This document shows, one piece after another, positions 49,273-60,084 of a stretch of 64,000 bases of DNA (position 1 is its first letter; each line of letters opens with the position of its first letter). This DNA is from Zantedeschia hybrid cultivar (lineage: Eukaryota > Streptophyta > Magnoliopsida > Alismatales > Araceae): positions 18,430,501 through 18,494,500 of the forward strand of contig JARZZO010000011.1 of NCBI GenBank assembly GCA_030544215.1, written 5' to 3'. The position numbers were made by a program, and so were the translations under genes. Below the pieces are notes generated by a model. The model was not told the origin of the DNA. It searched no databases and saw nothing but the letters and a program-made list of their open reading frames with translations.

Positions 49273-50409
49273 TTTGGCGATCACGGTGGGACTTGGTCTC
49301 GCCATCTTTTAGTTTCCTTTTGTTCTTGCTATCATCATATCGGGCACCCACGGTGCACCACTTGTGTCTCTGGACACGTCCTCACCAATTGGTGAGTGTT
49401 TAGTTTAATTGATTTCCCTCGTGCACCACGTGCACACCCCAGTGGCAAGATCTTGCCCCCCCCTTGATTAACTCAAAAAGCTGTTTTTGTGATAAAAATG
49501 ATGTGTGATTGATTGTTTTTCTAGTTGTTTAGTTAGTAAACCATCCTGTTTAAAATCTGAAACTAAAAAAATCTTTGCATGAGTCGATTGTTTACTGCAT
49601 TTTACCCTGTTTAAGGAGGATTCGACCCAGAAAATCCTTCTGGAAATCTGTTTCTGCGAACTAAAAAGCGTCCAGGAACAGCGACGCGTTTCAAAACAGC
49701 GTCGTCACTCCTAGACGCCTTTTAGCCTCCAGGCTTTCTCTGCTGTTTGCATCTCTTTCTGCGAAATAATTAAGTTCTGTGTTGAATAGCGTCGACCATA
49801 ATCGACGCTATTCAGACAGTTTTTAGTTATTTTCCAGGCTTTCTCTGCTGTTTGCATCTGTTCTCTGCGAAAGAATTAAGTTCTGTTTTGAATAGCGTCG
49901 ACTATAATCGACGCAATTCAGACAGTTTCTTAATTATTTTTCAGTTTCCAGATTTCTGTGGTTGAGTGCTAGCTACCCATTACTTTATTAAGCATTAGAG
50001 GCCATCCAGGTCGCAGGACATACGCATTGAGGCTAAAACCCTCCTTTTCTTAGGAACACATTTCTCGACGTCAGCAACTCTCTCTGATTGGGTTGGTCCC
50101 TTGATCAGACTAGAGAAGTTGACGTTGAAACCTCCATAAGTCCCCAAAATCAAGGTATTCCTCCTTGATCATCGGGCTGGTTGTACCAATTGAAGTCCCG
50201 GTTAGATTCTGAAAGCGTTGTGAGAGAAAGCCCTACAGAATAACGGTGGAAACTAAACTGAAACTAGGATCCTTCCCTGAGCGAAATTGTGGTTTAATCC
50301 AATTCAAATAATTCAACAAGGAATCCTAAAATCACGTTAAGCATCCACTTGTTTGATTAATCTCTGTACAACTTGTTTGATTAAATCTTTGAAAAGGGAA
50401 TCTAACATC
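49273..50409 (+). other. Tat leader with primer-binding site and hairpins
   Basis: TGGCGATCAC occurs at 49167 and again at 49275; the second is the better primer-binding site. Four further GGCGTC-type hairpins lie at 49662-49693, 49691-49725, 49782-49815 and 49888-49921. No ORF. Confidence 0.6.
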
Positions 50410-53400
50410 ATGTTGCTACGATCAGGTAGGGACTTGAGTGTGGCTCCAGACGCCATGATTAATTACGAGGGAGATGCTAATGCCCCTCGGAATTCTGAGT
50501 ACAATTATGAGAGTGGGAGAGATGCTGATGCCTCCCGTAGTTCTATCCCCATTCCGTATCGTCTAGATGGGAATGTTCGGACACCTCTTTTGCCTCCACG
50601 TGATCAATATCCTGATCCTCTTCCGCATGAATATGCGATCCCTAATCCTGATCTCGAGGGGGACATGAATCAGAATGATCCCTCATCCTCTGATCCTACG
50701 GATCTCATCAATACTCTGGGAGTTCTTGCCTCCCGACTGGACCCTCAGCAGTTCGAGGCGATCCAATCTATTTTGAAGGGGAAGGCACCCATGCAGCCTG
50801 CCGAGCCGAACCCTGTGGCTCCCCCTGCTGTTCCTCAGCAACCTTCTTTTCCTCCTCCTTATATCCATCAGGCCGTGGAGGGCCTTCATATTACTTCTCG
50901 GCCAGCTGGGCCGCAGCTTTCATCATCCAGACAACCGGCTAGACCGCAAACGCCTACTTATCAAAATGCCCTCGGGCATGGCGGAAGCGCTGCCGGACCT
51001 CCCCTCTATTGTCCACCCTGTCCAACGTACTCTAGGCAGCAGGCCTACCAAGTACCTCCTCCTCCTCCTCCTCCTCAAGCAGATCTGACCACACAAACGC
51101 TGTTGGCCAAAATGGAGCGTATGGATGAGCAATTTAATAACCTCCAGAAAATGATGGGGGTCAAAGCTGTGCCAGAAATCAGTCTACCGAGTCTGCCAGT
51201 ATTCCATCTGCCACCCTCTGAGATGCCAGTGTACCGAAAGTACAACGGTACTGGTAACCCCTTCACACACCTGAAGGAGTTCATGTATGAATCCTCTTTC
51301 TGGCAGAACGACAAGAGGTCGTTGGCCTTCTTGTTCAGGAGATCTCTAGAGGGACCAGCCCTCGAGTGGTTCTTTTCCCTGGAACCCTCAGAAGTAGAGG
51401 ATTACGGTATCGTTTCACGCAAATTCATCCAACGATACCAGGACAGAGTTGCACCCTCCTTGTCTATCACGGACCTCATTGCAGAAAAGATGAAACCGGA
51501 TGAGGAGTTTGTCAGTTTTGCTGACAGGTGGCGGGGTCTGGCTGAAAAGGTGAAAGATCACTTGTCTGAATCTGAACAGGTGAAGATGCTGATTTCTAAC
51601 GCCACGCCCCAGTTCAAGCTGGTCCTCTCCTTGAACAACTTGACTAATATGGCAGAGCTCTATGAAAGAGCACGGTACTGCCAGAATGCCTTCAAGGACG
51701 CTACATTCTCTAGCGTCTTTGATCCTCATAGACCTAGCAGACCTCCGCCTCGGAAGCCTGCAGTGCCGAATTCTCCCAGCACAGGTCCGACTACTGAGGG
51801 TACGCTCTCTCATGAGCAAGTGAGTACCATGAACAATAACTCGCCCCAGTTCGTGAGGAGTCAGCAGCAGTACCAGAGGCCACAGCAACAAGGGTACAGA
51901 CAGCAGCAGAACCCCCAGTACCAACAGCAGTATCAACGGCCCCAGCAGCCGAATCAGAATCAAAACCAGCAACAGCCGCAACGGCAACAGCAGTACCAGC
52001 AACCCCAGCAGCAGCAGTATCAGCAACAGCAACAGCCACAGTACCAGCCGCGTGCACCGCCGGCGTACCACAATGTCCCTCCTCCTGGTGACTACAACCA
52101 ACAAAGGAGACCTCCAGGCCCGAAGAGGGCAGAATACCCGGCCCTCCCAGAATCCTTGGCGGATATCTTCAGTGCCTTAATGGCAGCCAATGCCTTAGTT
52201 TTGCCAAGGGAAAAGGCCGTCTGGCCTCAAAATGCCGATACGTCTAGGTATTGCTACTTCCATAGGCAACCTGGGCATACCATTGACACCTGCTTCCAAT
52301 TCAGAGATTATATTCATGATCTCAACGAGCAGGGCGGCATAGACTGGGAGGAAATGAAGAAATACATAACAGCCCTGAAGGCGAGAAGACCGCAGCAGCA
52401 ACAGCAGCAGCAAGCAAGACCACCAGCACAAGCAGCAGCACCACCCAACATGGGCATAGTGCAGAATCCGCTCCCGGAGCACCAGAATCAGAACCAGGTT
52501 GCTCCCATTCTAACGAACAGCCAGTCTGAGGCTGGTCGTGGGCAACAATGGAGGATAGAGGACTCTTCCTCTCTCTACTCAACGGGTCACGTTCAAAGTA
52601 CCGCAGAGCGATTACCACGCCGCACCATCCACATACCCAGACCACAACCCGTCACCATTACCCCGCTACCCACACCCACATATCATTCGCCTTCATCCAA
52701 TAACCCGCTACCACTACCCACCTTCCTTAGACCCATTGCGCCCCGCACTCCTACGCCTCCATCATATACCCCACCGCAAACCAATAACGCACCCCTTTTA
52801 CCATCTAGGCCACTATTACGCGTACCATTTCCTACTTCGCCCATTACCACTACCACCTACCCAGATATGCCCCAACCATCTAAACCGCTATTACGCATAC
52901 CATTCCCCACTTCGCCAACCACTTACCCATCTACCATCCAACCCTCTAGGCCTTTAATCCGCACCGCGCCATCACCACCTAACCCAACGCCACCACCTAC
53001 GCATCAACCCTCCGCACCGCTTACGCCACCCAACTCTGCGGTACTCAAGGTGTCACCCGGATCCTCCACGGTCGAGGAACACGCGCTCCGGAGTGGGAGG
53101 ATTTTCAACAAGGTCTTTCCTCAGTCCACAGTCAGAGACGGCCCATCACAGCCGATTGAGGAAGCCCATAATGAAGAGAGTGCACCAGGCACTCAATACG
53201 ACTTGTTGAAACATCTGGACAAAACACCGGCACGGATCACTGTACTGGAATTGATTAAAAGGTCCAAGATTCACCAAGAAGCTTTAATGGAATACCTACA
53301 GAAGGTGATGGTCAATGAAGACGTGCCGGTAGAGAAGATTGCAGCACTACTAGTTCCTCAGGGGGATCAGCCCTCAATTACATTCCACACATCGGAACTA

Positions 53401-53880
53401 GCACCGCCAGCCGCCAGAAGCATGGCTCTGAGCATCACGGTCAATATCTCCAAGAAGGCCGTGGATGCATGCCTGGTTGATACAGGGGCTTCAATTAATG
53501 TTTTACCTCCGAAGACCCTGGAGCTATGCGGTGTGCCCAAGGAGAAATGGCTGCCTAGCCCCATCTCAGTTACGGCATATGACAATTCTACCCGTTCCCC
53601 TCTGGGAATGGTTTATTTAAAGGTGGAGTTAGGTCCAGTAAGTCATGCAGAGGTCGAATTTCATATTCTAGAAATCGACCCTTCCATAAATGCCATTCTG
53701 GGACGTCCTTATATCAAAACTCTTGAGGCGATTCCTTCTACGAATCACCAATGCCTCAAATTCCCTTACAAAGGACGAATTATTAAAGTGACGAGCATGC
53801 CGATCCTTGCTGCTGCTCATACATTGAATATTAAATCTGCTGTTTTACCTGGCCGACAACCTTTTCTGTCGGTATTATAG
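50410..53880 (+). CDS. Tat Gag-protease polyprotein (1156 residues)
   Basis: First ATG at 50410 (MLLRSGRDL). Residues about 272-432 are a retrotransposon Gag domain (MPVYRKYNGTGNPF, LEGPALEWFFSLE, FVSFADRWRGLAE). A glutamine/proline-rich stretch follows, then a zinc-binding-like CYFHRQPGHTIDTC near 615-628, another proline-rich linker, and an aspartic protease with LVDTGASINVLPP (Asp about 1024) and AILGRPYI. Capsid formation and polyprotein cleavage are the family roles. The ORF is uninterrupted and ends TAG at 53878, with the frame open beyond it. Length and intactness mark a recent element. Confidence 0.9.
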   Translation: MLLRSGRDLSVAPDAMINYEGDANAPRNSEYNYESGRDADASRSSIPIPYRLDGNVRTPLLPPRDQYPDPLPHEYAIPNPDLEGDMNQNDPSSSDPTDLINTLGVLASRLDPQQFEAIQSILKGKAPMQPAEPNPVAPPAVPQQPSFPPPYIHQAVEGLHITSRPAGPQLSSSRQPARPQTPTYQNALGHGGSAAGPPLYCPPCPTYSRQQAYQVPPPPPPPQADLTTQTLLAKMERMDEQFNNLQKMMGVKAVPEISLPSLPVFHLPPSEMPVYRKYNGTGNPFTHLKEFMYESSFWQNDKRSLAFLFRRSLEGPALEWFFSLEPSEVEDYGIVSRKFIQRYQDRVAPSLSITDLIAEKMKPDEEFVSFADRWRGLAEKVKDHLSESEQVKMLISNATPQFKLVLSLNNLTNMAELYERARYCQNAFKDATFSSVFDPHRPSRPPPRKPAVPNSPSTGPTTEGTLSHEQVSTMNNNSPQFVRSQQQYQRPQQQGYRQQQNPQYQQQYQRPQQPNQNQNQQQPQRQQQYQQPQQQQYQQQQQPQYQPRAPPAYHNVPPPGDYNQQRRPPGPKRAEYPALPESLADIFSALMAANALVLPREKAVWPQNADTSRYCYFHRQPGHTIDTCFQFRDYIHDLNEQGGIDWEEMKKYITALKARRPQQQQQQQARPPAQAAAPPNMGIVQNPLPEHQNQNQVAPILTNSQSEAGRGQQWRIEDSSSLYSTGHVQSTAERLPRRTIHIPRPQPVTITPLPTPTYHSPSSNNPLPLPTFLRPIAPRTPTPPSYTPPQTNNAPLLPSRPLLRVPFPTSPITTTTYPDMPQPSKPLLRIPFPTSPTTYPSTIQPSRPLIRTAPSPPNPTPPPTHQPSAPLTPPNSAVLKVSPGSSTVEEHALRSGRIFNKVFPQSTVRDGPSQPIEEAHNEESAPGTQYDLLKHLDKTPARITVLELIKRSKIHQEALMEYLQKVMVNEDVPVEKIAALLVPQGDQPSITFHTSELAPPAARSMALSITVNISKKAVDACLVDTGASINVLPPKTLELCGVPKEKWLPSPISVTAYDNSTRSPLGMVYLKVELGPVSHAEVEFHILEIDPSINAILGRPYIKTLEAIPSTNHQCLKFPYKGRIIKVTSMPILAAAHTLNIKSAVLPGRQPFLSVL

Positions 53881-53892
53881 GTCTACCGTCCA

Positions 53893-55014
53893 ATGGCTGA
53901 TCCTTTGAAAGCCGCTACCATTTCTCCATATCCATTAAATGCTATCAAAAGGGGGAAGTGCATGAGTACCCCGGGATGGAGAATCATGATGAAGAACGGC
54001 TACAAGCCTGGGAAAGGTCTGGGCACACAGTTGCAAGGCAGGACCACTCCTGTTAAAAATCATCGGGCAGTACCTGGAAGCGGTCTGGGCTATAGGCCGA
54101 GCAAACTGAAGCAAGACAGGGTTCAGCAAGAAGATGGTCAAGAAATCTTGGAAACAATGTCCACACCACTGAAAGAAGGCCGAGATCCCTTAACATGGAC
54201 TCTATATACTCACTTTGTGAAAGGGCCCATACTTAGTCACGACAACATGGTGGTCATTACTTCCTGTTTTGACTTCCATGACATATATGGGAGGGATTTG
54301 GCCAGACATTGTTCCGAATTACTTACGTACCAATCTTTGGAGGCTCTGCGGCCTATGAAGAGGAGAAAATTCCATGACCCTGAATGCGAATGGTACAGGT
54401 GGTTCGACCTAAGGGACCTATACATAGCACTGAACAGATTATTCCTGGATCCTGCAGAACCCAAGTGGCCACCGCAGATTGACGAGCTAATTGAGAGCCC
54501 TGGCACAATCTTTGACAAGCGGATACTGCTGTCCGAACAAACTGATGAAGGGGAGCCAGATGACCCCTATGAAGCTGGTTATACAACAGATCTGCTATGG
54601 AGGGGGACATATCCTTCACATGTCCTAATGCTCCATACTCTTTTTCGTACACTACTCTTGACCCCGACTTGGTCGCGGGTCATAATTGAAGATATTCCAC
54701 GGGCCCCGCCCGTTATGATAACTCTGTCCCCTCGGGACTTTATTCCACAACCTCCTCTCGACCTAGAGAGGTTGTATAATCTGATTTGGGACATATTACT
54801 ATATGATCCCCCTAATCCTCTGGCCTTGGTGCCGCTTCCTCCGTCTGATTCTCCTCCCATTTGTATTCATTCCTGTTTTATGTTTAATTCTTTCATTGTC
54901 CAAAAAAAAACGCCAATTTGGCAACAAATTCTTCCCAAATCATTATCGAGGAAACATCTTACTTGTCCGATTACACCCCATCGCGCGGGTCCGTCGGTCA
55001 AGATTCTCTCCTAG
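53893..55014 (+). CDS. Tat G-patch ORF, in the Gag frame after one TAG
   Basis: 373 residues in exactly the Gag-protease frame, only the TAG at 53878 separating them. Residues about 25-60 form a G-patch (GWRIMMKNGYKPGKGLGTQL), a glycine-rich nucleic-acid-associated motif also found after the protease in some retroviruses. The remainder (FDFHDIYGRDLARHCSE, WYRWFDLRDLYIALNRLF) is unlike anything I can name. It overlaps Pol by about 127 bases, with an A9 run at 54902-54910 in the overlap. It could be made by readthrough, or removed as part of an intron as in Ogre elements. Confidence 0.75.
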   Translation: MADPLKAATISPYPLNAIKRGKCMSTPGWRIMMKNGYKPGKGLGTQLQGRTTPVKNHRAVPGSGLGYRPSKLKQDRVQQEDGQEILETMSTPLKEGRDPLTWTLYTHFVKGPILSHDNMVVITSCFDFHDIYGRDLARHCSELLTYQSLEALRPMKRRKFHDPECEWYRWFDLRDLYIALNRLFLDPAEPKWPPQIDELIESPGTIFDKRILLSEQTDEGEPDDPYEAGYTTDLLWRGTYPSHVLMLHTLFRTLLLTPTWSRVIIEDIPRAPPVMITLSPRDFIPQPPLDLERLYNLIWDILLYDPPNPLALVPLPPSDSPPICIHSCFMFNSFIVQKKTPIWQQILPKSLSRKHLTCPITPHRAGPSVKILS

Positions 55015-58000
55015 ATCTACTCTGTCCCTCCCCACGGGAGGATTCCCCTGTATTTCCATTTGTATCCCAGGATTTTCATCCTGCTTCATCTTCATTAGGT
55101 TATGATAGGCAGTTTAGTGAAGTTAGGGAGTCTAGTTTTAGTCAGTTTAGGAAGTCTAGGAAGCCTAAGGGTAGGCAAATTCCAGAAAGATACCTCCAGG
55201 ATTTGGCTGATAAATGTTCCTTTTGCTCTTTAATCCCTCAGCTTTTAGAAGATCCAATTCAGATGCCAGAAGATTGTACAGATGATGAGTCAGTCAATGA
55301 TGGGTACGGGGTATATGAGTTAGTACATGAAAAGGACCCCATTGTTGAAGACGAGGAAGATGATGAGGACGCAGCTGAGGCATATGCCAGTGGAGTGAAG
55401 AGATTTGATGAACCTTCAGCTGCCGTAGAAGAGCCCACCAAAGAAATAAACTTAGGGACTGAAGACGAACCTAAGGTTGTCCTCGTCAGTAAAAATCTTT
55501 CTGCAGAGGATGAGAAGGCAATGGTACAAGTGCTTAAGGATTATAAGGACACTTTTGCCTGGAGTTATGAGGATATGCCGGGGTTAGACTCATCTTTAGT
55601 TGAACACAGGTTAACATTAAAGGATGGAGCTAGTCCGGTCAAGCAGAAATTAAGGCGATTCCACCCACAAATGGCTTTAAAGATGAAGGAAGAGGTCGAT
55701 AAATTACACAAAGCCAAATTCATTAGAGTTGTCCTTTATCCACAATGGGTGGCCAATATAGTCCCGGTTATGAAAAAGGACGGGAAGGTCAGAATTTGCA
55801 TTGACTTCCGCGATCTGAACCGGGCGTGTCCTAAAGACGATTTTCCATTGCCTCATATTGATGTACTCATCGATAACACTGCTGGCTATGAGACGTTATC
55901 GTTTATGGATGGATTTTCAGGATACAACCAGATTAAGTTGGCAGAAGAGGATCAAGAGAAGACTTCATTCACTACACCTTGGGGAACATATTGTTATGTC
56001 GTCATGCCATTTGGATTAAAGAATGCTGGAGCCACTTATCAAAGGGCTATGATGGCAATTTTTCATGACATGATGCATATAGATTTGGAAGTGTATGTGG
56101 ATGATTTATTGGTTAAGTCTAAAACGAAGGCTGAGCATGTCAAAGTTTTGGCAAGGGTATTAGAGAGATCGAGAGAATATCAGTTGAAGATGAACCCCAA
56201 GAAATGTGTATTCGGGGTATCTTCAGGGAAATTGCTTGGATTCATTGTCAGCAAACGGGGAATTGAGATCGATCCCAACAAGGCGAAGGCTATCAGAGAA
56301 ATGCCACCTCCCAAAAACTTGAAAGAGTTAAGAGGATTAATCGGGAGGTTACAATTTATTCGCCGTTTTGTCTCCCAGCACTCACAAAGGTGTAAGCCGT
56401 TTTACGAGCTTACCAAGCCAGGAGTCAAATTCAATTGGGACGATAAGTGTCAGGAGGCATTTGATGGATTAAAGGACTATTTGGCAAGTCCTCCTGTTTT
56501 GAGACCACCATCTCCAGGCAAACCATTGATACTTTATATTTCAGTCCTGGATGATGCAGTGGGGGCTGTCCTAGCACAAGAGGATGAAGAAGGAAAAGAG
56601 AGGGCAGCCTACTATCTCTCTAAACTTCTCAACCCCGCTGAACAGAGATATACGGCGATGGAGAAAACATGTGCAGCATTGGTTTGGGTTGTGCAGAAAT
56701 TGAAGTATTATTTTCTGGCCCATGAAGTCCACCTCATCGCTAGGATGAATCCGATTAAGTTCCTTCTGGAGAAATCTGTTCTTACTGATAGGTTAGCGCG
56801 ATGGCAAAGCTTTCTATCCCAATTCGATATCATTTACATTCAACAGAAAGCGATCAAGGGCTATGCCATAGCAGAACATCTCGCTCATCATCCCATTCCT
56901 CGATTTGATCCAGTGCGATCAGAGTTTCCGGATGAGGAACTGATGTCCGTAAATCAAATCAGAGATGATATGTGGACTCTGCATTTTGACGGAGCTCTGA
57001 ATTCTCATGGAAAGGGGATCGGAATCGTTCTGTTATCACCTGAAGGTGTCACCATTCCACAAGCCTTTCAGCTTGACTTTCCAGTCACCAATAACATAGC
57101 TGAATACGAGGCACTTCTTGCTGGTCTCGAGGCTGCTCATTTTCATGGTGCCACCAAACTCAGGATTGTAGGTGATAGCCAATTAATTCTTCGCCAAGTG
57201 CTGACCAAGTATCGGACTCTTGATCCCAAGCTCAAGCCATATCAAGAACTTACTTCTGCTTACTCGAAGCTTTTCACAAAATTGATCTTTGTCCATGTCC
57301 CTAGAAATCAAAACATCCTAGCTGACGCTCTAGCTTCACTTGCATCTTCTCTTGATTTTCCTATCAGCAAGCAATCCGAATCGATCATAATTCATAGGCG
57401 TCTTTCACCTGCCGTGAAAGATCCTTCATTTCTTAGAACTAAAGAGAAGTTGCTGAAGAAATTCAAAGATGGAAGTATCGTGGAGAAAAGAGAAATCATG
57501 TTGATGGAGCTGTTAGAAGAGATGGATGATGAACAGAAGCCATGGTATTATGAAATTGCAAAATATTGTGAAGATCAATCGTACCCTGAGGAAGCTACAA
57601 CTGAGGAAAAAAGAGCTATCAGGAGAGTTGCTCAACGATACACCCTAGTTGGGGGAGCATTATATAAGAGAGGTTTTGATGGAGTTCTTCTGAGATGTCT
57701 GGACGAAGATGAGCTTTGGAAGGTTATGGAAGGAGCTCATAGTGGAGTTTGTGGTGGCCATGTCAATGGACAGATGCTAGCAAAGAAGATCCTTAGACAA
57801 GGATTTTATTGGCCAACCATGGAAGAAGATTGTGTAGGATATGTCCGTAGGTGTGCTAAGTGTCAACTTCACGCCGACAAAATTCATTCTCCTGCATCTT
57901 CACTCCATCCTGTTTCTTCCCCATGGCCTTTCTCCATGTGGGCTTTCGACATTATTGGACCTCTTGGTAACCCAGATTCCGGCATCAAGCAAAAATCTTT

Positions 58001-58802
58001 CATTCTCACAGCAACGGAATACTTCACCAAGTGGGCAAAAGCTGAAGCATACGTGGAGATCAAAGCATCAACCGTCTGCAAATTCATCATGAGGAACATC
58101 ATCACAAGATTCGGGATTCCAAGTACCATCGTCACCGACAACGGACCGCAGTTCGTGTCACAGGAATTGAAGGACCTCTGCAACAGGTATAAAATTGCAT
58201 TGCATCATTCATCTCCTTATTACCCGCAAGGCAATGGCCAAGCCGAGGCAACTAATAAGACTTTGATAAAAATCATCAAAAAGACGTGTAAATCTAACAA
58301 ATTCGCAGATTGGCCAGAAAAATTGGTTGAGGCTCTATGGGCCTACCGAACTTCAATCCGCACGCCCACTGGGCAAACTCCTTATTCCTTAACATTTGGA
58401 ATGGAGGCGGTAGTTCCATATGAGATCCTTATACCGTCATTAAGAGTACAATTGAACAAGGAATTCTCCATTGATGAACATCGTTCAGCACTCTTTGCTC
58501 AATTGGAACTTTTAGACGAGAAGAGGTGGTCAGCTGCTAATCATGCAAAAGTTTATCAAAACAGATTAGCACGTTTTTATCAAAAGAAAGTCATTGAACG
58601 AAAGTTCAAAGTCGGTGAAATGGTTGTTAAAAGAATTTTTGTAAAACCTAGTAGTCCGCGTTCTAAGCTCCAACCCAACTGGGAAGGACCTTATGTTGTA
58701 TCGCACGCTTATCCTGGTAATGCTTATCGTCTTGTTAATGCAGAAGGAGAAGAGCTAAATCATCCCTGGAATGGTTTACACCTTAAGAAATACTACCCTT
58801 AA
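54888..58802 (+). CDS. Tat Pol: RT, RNase H, second RNase H, integrase
   Basis: The frame opens at 54888 and has no ATG near its start, so it depends on frameshift or splicing. Numbering from 54918: RT with VCIDFRDLN-type, FMDGFSGYNQI and YVDDLLVKS (Tyr about 393); first RNase H about 535-650, which looks degenerate; second, archaeal-type RNase H with FDGA (Asp about 691), AEYEALLAGLEAA, GDSQL, and ADALASLA, acidic residues intact; integrase with the HHCC region (HSGVCGGH, CAKCQLHAD) and D-D-35-E at about 1011, 1074 and 1110. The C-terminus has GEMVVKRIF and WEGPYVVSHAYPGNAY. No internal stop, so enzymatically plausible. Confidence 0.92.
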   Translation, partial: FFHCPKKNANLATNSSQIIIEETSYLSDYTPSRGSVGQDSLLDLLCPSPREDSPVFPFVSQDFHPASSSLGYDRQFSEVRESSFSQFRKSRKPKGRQIPERYLQDLADKCSFCSLIPQLLEDPIQMPEDCTDDESVNDGYGVYELVHEKDPIVEDEEDDEDAAEAYASGVKRFDEPSAAVEEPTKEINLGTEDEPKVVLVSKNLSAEDEKAMVQVLKDYKDTFAWSYEDMPGLDSSLVEHRLTLKDGASPVKQKLRRFHPQMALKMKEEVDKLHKAKFIRVVLYPQWVANIVPVMKKDGKVRICIDFRDLNRACPKDDFPLPHIDVLIDNTAGYETLSFMDGFSGYNQIKLAEEDQEKTSFTTPWGTYCYVVMPFGLKNAGATYQRAMMAIFHDMMHIDLEVYVDDLLVKSKTKAEHVKVLARVLERSREYQLKMNPKKCVFGVSSGKLLGFIVSKRGIEIDPNKAKAIREMPPPKNLKELRGLIGRLQFIRRFVSQHSQRCKPFYELTKPGVKFNWDDKCQEAFDGLKDYLASPPVLRPPSPGKPLILYISVLDDAVGAVLAQEDEEGKERAAYYLSKLLNPAEQRYTAMEKTCAALVWVVQKLKYYFLAHEVHLIARMNPIKFLLEKSVLTDRLARWQSFLSQFDIIYIQQKAIKGYAIAEHLAHHPIPRFDPVRSEFPDEELMSVNQIRDDMWTLHFDGALNSHGKGIGIVLLSPEGVTIPQAFQLDFPVTNNIAEYEALLAGLEAAHFHGATKLRIVGDSQLILRQVLTKYRTLDPKLKPYQELTSAYSKLFTKLIFVHVPRNQNILADALASLASSLDFPISKQSESIIIHRRLSPAVKDPSFLRTKEKLLKKFKDGSIVEKREIMLMELLEEMDDEQKPWYYEIAKYCEDQSYPEEATTEEKRAIRRVAQRYTLVGGALYKRGFDGVLLRCLDEDELWKVMEGAHSGVCGGHVNGQMLAKKILRQGFYWPTMEEDCVGYVRRCAKCQLHADKIHSPASSLHPVSSPWPFSMWAFDIIGPLGNPDSGIKQKSFILTATEYFTKWAKAEAYVEIKASTVCKFIMRNIITRFGIPSTIVTDNGPQFVSQELKDLCNRYKIALHHSSPYYPQGNGQAEATNKTLIKIIKKTCKSNKFADWPEKLVEALWAYRTSIRTPTGQTPYSLTFGMEAVVPYEILIPSLRVQLNKEFSIDEHRSALFAQLELLDEKRWSAANHAKVYQNRLARFYQKKVIERKFKVGEMVVKRIFVKPSSPRSKLQPNWEGPYVVSHAYPGNAYRLVNAEGEELNHPWNGLHLKKYYP

Positions 58803-60084
58803 GTTAAAGAGTCGATCAGTATGGTACAAAGACCAGTGGAATCAGAAAATTTATAAACTCAAATTTCTTTGTTAGTCTTAATAATTTAACTTCAAACCCA
58901 TTACTGCACACACTGACACGTTTGATTCGTGAGTAACAAGAGATGTCAAGTCCTTAAGAATATCAAAAGCTTGACTAAGAGTATAAAGTACAAATCATTC
59001 CTTTTTAAAATAGAATTCTGTTTTACACTCGGCCCATGATGTCGGAACGAGGCTTAGAATAGACTACCAAGAATACCCGCCATCTTAGTAGGAGGCCGTC
59101 ATAAAAAAAAATGGGGGAGATCCGTCCCGAAAAAAGAAAAAAAAGAAAAGGATAGAAAAGCAAAAGCAAGGCAAAAAGCCAAATTCAAATCAAAAGGCCA
59201 TTACACTACAAACGTTACATCAAGGCCATGAAATGAAACAAAAGGGAACGCAAGGTCGATAAATACCCCGGAAAGAAAATGACCGAACCCCAACAGATAT
59301 TAGGGTTGGAAAGGAACATCTTTTTAGGTCTCCGGAACCCTCTCATGGGCTTTCTAAACTTACTCTTCTTTTCTTACTAAAGAGGTGTACTTCAAGCTTA
59401 AGGAATGGCTTAGATTGACTAAGGGTCAAATCATCAAATGGGATCACGAATGGAAACACAAGTTCAAACACGATGGGTTTTAAGTTAAGTTGTTAAAGAA
59501 CAATGTGGAAATTAAGTTAATAAATGAATATGATCTTTTGATCTAAGTACCATACTGGTCTTTTAGTCAAAATTCAAAAAATTGGCATATGTCAAAATTC
59601 AAAAAAATTTGCATAGTCAAAAATTCAAAAAAAGTACAAAAAAAAATTTCAAAAAAAAATGTACATTTTTCAAAATCTAAAAAAAATATATATTTCAAAA
59701 CCCAAACAAAAAAAATGAATATTTCAAAACCACAAAAATATTTCAATTAGCATTTGCTTGTTGCATTTAATGTGTTTCACTCCTTTTATTTTTCAGTGAG
59801 CATCTGTTTGCTTGCATGTTGCATTTTGCTTAAGTCTGATTATTCTTATTACCTTTGTTAATAAAGGCTATGCCCCTTGACCATTTATTCAAGGAAAAGA
59901 TTAATTGATCATTTATTTGGTCAGGCAAGGGGCTAAGCCTAAACAGATACTTAACCTGTTTGTTAAGTGTTGTACAGGATGCAAGATAAGCACAGGAACA
60001 CGAAATTGGAGCCCAAAAGTTTCATGTATATATCAAAAGTGTTTTGTACATGATACATGAAAAGGAAAAGAAGTACAAAAGCCC
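58803..60084. other. Tat post-pol spacer
   Basis: Non-coding, with A-rich AAAATTCAAAAAA repeats at 59570-59760. AGGCTATGCCCCTTGACCA at 59865 pairs with TGGTCAGGCAAGGGGCTAAG at 59918. A minus-strand AATAAA near 59885 suits the end of the opposite-strand PMD gene. Confidence 0.6.

Noticed and set aside
51415..52104. 229-codon leucine-rich minus-strand frame
   Set aside because: Mirror of the glutamine-rich CAG repeats of Gag.
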